Shown here: positions 15,952-17,937 of the stretch, in pieces
How the letters are laid out: every line of letters begins with the position of its first letter
Position numbering within the stretch: position 1 is the stretch's first letter
Source: Candidatus Zhuqueibacterota bacterium
GTDB lineage: Bacteria > Zhuqueibacterota > Zhuqueibacteria > Thermofontimicrobiales > Thiofontviventaceae
Length of the DNA: 17,937 nt
Reading direction: 5' to 3'
Assembly (NCBI GenBank): GCA_014729735.1
Contig: WJJN01000094.1
Location: 1-17,937, forward strand
Program-made: the position numbers and the translations under genes
The notes under the pieces: generated by a model
The model's input: only the letters and a program-made list of their open reading frames with translations
The model's database searches: none
What the model was told of the DNA's origin: nothing

Positions 15952-16061
15952 TCTTAGTTTTTTCTTCCTGCCAATCAATTGTCAATAAAATAACAAAATC
16001 AAAAGAATGGGTGCAAAATAATTCATGTCAAGTTAAGATAATTCTATGAGTTATAATTACA

Positions 16062-17534
16062 ATGAAGAGAAGAGAATTTATTAAAACATTAGGAATAGTC
16101 ACCCCTTCACTCGCAATAAAAAATAGTACATTAAATGCTTTCTGCTGTGTGCCATCAGATTACAATAGAAAACCGAATATTGTAATAATTGTTGCTGATG
16201 ATGTGGGATGGGGAGATGTTGGATATCACGGAGCAGAGATTGACACTCCGCATATTGATCGATTTGTTGAGCAAGGCGTGGAACTGGATCGCTTTTATGT
16301 CTGTCCTGTCTGTTCTCCAACCCGGGCAGGATTATTAACTGGTCGTTATCCAATCCGTCGTGGTCTCCAGCGTCGCGTGATTAAACCGTGGGATAATCGT
16401 GGTATGCCTCCGGATGAAAAACTTTTACCTGAAATGCTCGCCAAAGCAGGCTATAAGAAGCGGGGGATTTTTGGTAAATGGCATTTAGGAGAAAGTTCAC
16501 GAAAATACCATCCAATTGATCAGGGTTTCACAAATTTTTATGGCATGTATAGAAGCGCGATTGATTACTTTTCACATAAAACAAAAGGTGCACTGGATTG
16601 GCATGATCAATATGACCTAAGTTTTGATAAAGGATACAGTACACATTTGATCGGAAATAGGGCTGTTCAATTCATCAGAGAGAATGCCACTCAAAAAGAA
16701 CCATTTTTTCTTTACATACCATTCAACGCTATTCACACACCAAACCATTACCCTCAAAATTACATAGACCGATATCAACATATTTCCGATAAAAAAAGGC
16801 GGGAAAAGGCAGCGATGATAACTGCAATGGATGATAATATCGGTCATATTTTAAAAACAATAGATGAGATGGGAATTACTGATAATACCATCGTACTGTT
16901 TTTAAGTGACAATGGTGGCGCTACAAAAGCAGGATCAGTTAATTTGCCACTGAGAGGAGGTAAAACTGATTTGTTTGAGGGTGGTATTCGTGTACCAGCA
17001 GCGATTCGATGGCCTAATGGTATAACCGGCGGTAGAAAAGTAGATGTGCCGATATCCTATATTGATATATTTCCCACATTACAAAATATAGTTGGTTGTA
17101 CGCCCCAAAAAAACGTCGAAATTGACGGTGACAACGTTCTTGATTTTATAAAACGTAAAAGGACGCACAGGAACTGGGAGTTTTATTCCTATTTTGGTAC
17201 CCGGCAGCCTAATAAATATAGTAAAACTAAAAATCAAATCGGTACATTTGAATTAAATGCTTTGAACACAATTGAGTGGAAAATAGTACGAAATGGTCCT
17301 AATATATTAAAAGCTGAAGATCCGCTTAAGGATGCCGAAATACATCTTTTCCACATAACTAATGATCCATACGAAAAAATAAATTTAGCTACCCAAAATC
17401 CAGGCATTGTCCAGAAAATGATTAAAAAAGTAGTTGATTTTCGGCGTTTGCAGCCTGATAAATTAGAACCTGTCTCCAGGCGTCCCCCGAAAGGTTGGAA
17501 ACCTCCGGATAGCTGGAAAATACCTGATAAATAA
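16062..17534 (+). CDS. Tat-exported S1-family sulfatase
   Basis: A 490-residue arylsulfatase-type hydrolase that removes sulfate esters from glycans or similar substrates. It begins with a twin-arginine signal (MKRREFIKTLG), so it is exported folded to the periplasm or beyond. Metal-binding ADDVGWGD gives Asp46 and Asp47. CSPTRAGLLTGRYP carries Cys84, the residue to be oxidised to formylglycine, and Arg88. Further expected active-site residues are Lys139 and His141 (GKWHLG), His225 (NAIHTP), and Asp283/Asn284 (SDNGG). The core motif has Thr where the canonical C-x-P-S-R has Ser, a variant common in this family. Length and order of motifs are full-size. The ATG has no clear ribosome site, but the Tat signal begins exactly there. 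A maturation enzyme (anSME or FGE) is not in the window. The next sulfatase starts 30 bp downstream. Confidence 0.93.
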   Translation: MKRREFIKTLGIVTPSLAIKNSTLNAFCCVPSDYNRKPNIVIIVADDVGWGDVGYHGAEIDTPHIDRFVEQGVELDRFYVCPVCSPTRAGLLTGRYPIRRGLQRRVIKPWDNRGMPPDEKLLPEMLAKAGYKKRGIFGKWHLGESSRKYHPIDQGFTNFYGMYRSAIDYFSHKTKGALDWHDQYDLSFDKGYSTHLIGNRAVQFIRENATQKEPFFLYIPFNAIHTPNHYPQNYIDRYQHISDKKRREKAAMITAMDDNIGHILKTIDEMGITDNTIVLFLSDNGGATKAGSVNLPLRGGKTDLFEGGIRVPAAIRWPNGITGGRKVDVPISYIDIFPTLQNIVGCTPQKNVEIDGDNVLDFIKRKRTHRNWEFYSYFGTRQPNKYSKTKNQIGTFELNALNTIEWKIVRNGPNILKAEDPLKDAEIHLFHITNDPYEKINLATQNPGIVQKMIKKVVDFRRLQPDKLEPVSRRPPKGWKPPDSWKIPDK

Positions 17535-17564
17535 TATCCAAAATTAAACAAACAGGAATCTATT

Positions 17565-17937
17565 ATGAATCGAAGAAAATTTCTACAATTAGCAACCACT
17601 GGTACATTAGCTGCTTCAGTAACTGGTATTAGTAGCTTAGGTTCTTTTTCCAGAAAACCAAATGTACTTTTTCTTGCTGTTGACGACTGGAATGATTGGG
17701 TCGGTTGTTTAGGAGGGTATGCAGGAGTAAAAACTCCTAATCTGGATCGGCTTGCCCAAAAAGGCGTGCTTTTTACAAATGCTCATTGCCCGGCACCGAT
17801 TTGTAATCCTTCCCGAACAGCTATTATGACTGGATTGATGCCGTCAACTTCCGGTGTTTATGCAAATTCTCAATGGTGGCGTCCGGTTTTGCCTGATGCT
17901 GTAACATTACCTGGATACTTTAAAAATAATGGCTACC
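17565..17937 (+). CDS. Second Tat-exported sulfatase, 5' part only
   Basis: The first 124 codons of a gene running off the right edge. The protein starts with a twin-arginine signal (MNRRKFLQLATTGTLAASV). The metal-binding pair is Asp40/Asp41 in AVDDWNDWVGCLGG, followed by VKTPNLDRLAQKGVLF. The formylglycine motif is CNPSRTAIMTGL with Cys80, a canonical C-x-P-S-R. The DDWNDW...CLGG pattern and CNPSR resemble the iduronate-2-sulfatase-like group of S1 sulfatases seen in marine bacteria, distinct from the CSPTR enzyme just upstream. Specificity cannot be assigned from this part. The 30-bp gap and shared strand suggest cotranscription; AGGA about eight bases before the ATG is the probable ribosome site. 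Confidence 0.9.
   Translation, partial: MNRRKFLQLATTGTLAASVTGISSLGSFSRKPNVLFLAVDDWNDWVGCLGGYAGVKTPNLDRLAQKGVLFTNAHCPAPICNPSRTAIMTGLMPSTSGVYANSQWWRPVLPDAVTLPGYFKNNGY

Noticed and set aside
17234..17599. 121-codon minus-strand frame across the end of the first sulfatase
   Set aside because: It covers the conserved sulfatase C terminus and the start of the second sulfatase, with no recognisable domain of its own.

Overview
The window is AT-rich DNA that looks like it comes from an uncultivated or marine member of the Fibrobacterota-Chlorobiota-Bacteroidota (FCB) superphylum, near Calditrichota, KSB1, Marinimicrobia or Ignavibacteria. Three things point there: a C-terminal type IX secretion (T9SS) tail with the NYPNPFNP signature, a PorV/PorQ-type outer-membrane protein, and a TonB-dependent receptor carrying an N-terminal carboxypeptidase-regulatory-like domain. 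The exact phylum cannot be fixed from sequence alone. Gene content is that of an accessory carbohydrate-utilisation locus; no tRNA, rRNA, CRISPR array or transposase was seen.

Layout. (1) 1-468: the 3' end of a sodium:solute symporter, plus strand. (2) 501-2297, minus strand and convergent with the symporter: a GntR/FCD regulator followed by a class I aldolase of the DapA/NanA superfamily. (3) 2298-2761: a divergent regulatory region with two ATCGAT-centred palindromes, a sigma70-like promoter whose start point falls on one of them, a 53-codon small ORF and an isolated, unusually perfect Shine-Dalgarno sequence. (4) 2762-14942, plus strand: a large LamG-repeat T9SS cargo, three candidate lipoproteins, a TonB receptor, a second T9SS-tailed secreted protein and a PorV-like protein. 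(5) 14987-17937, plus strand: an N-acetylneuraminate-lyase-type aldolase and two Tat-exported S1 sulfatases, the last cut by the window edge.

How it may work (inference). Sulfatases, a NanA-type aldolase, a second aldolase of that superfamily and an SSS symporter together suggest desulfation and breakdown of a sulfated and possibly sialylated or acidic-sugar glycan. The LamG protein, the lipoproteins and the T9SS-tailed protein would be the surface or secreted binding layer. The TonB receptor would be the outer-membrane importer, the PorV-like protein would help deliver the T9SS cargo, and the GntR/FCD protein would sense a sugar acid and control the divergent promoter. There is no SusD in the window, so the locus is not a standard SusC/SusD-type polysaccharide utilisation locus. 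Its SusD role, if any, would fall to the lipoproteins or T9SS cargo.

Start sites were re-chosen from Shine-Dalgarno position for several genes. The LamG gene, the TonB receptor, the DUF4382-like lipoprotein, the PorV-like gene and the regulator all begin downstream of the longest possible reading frame.
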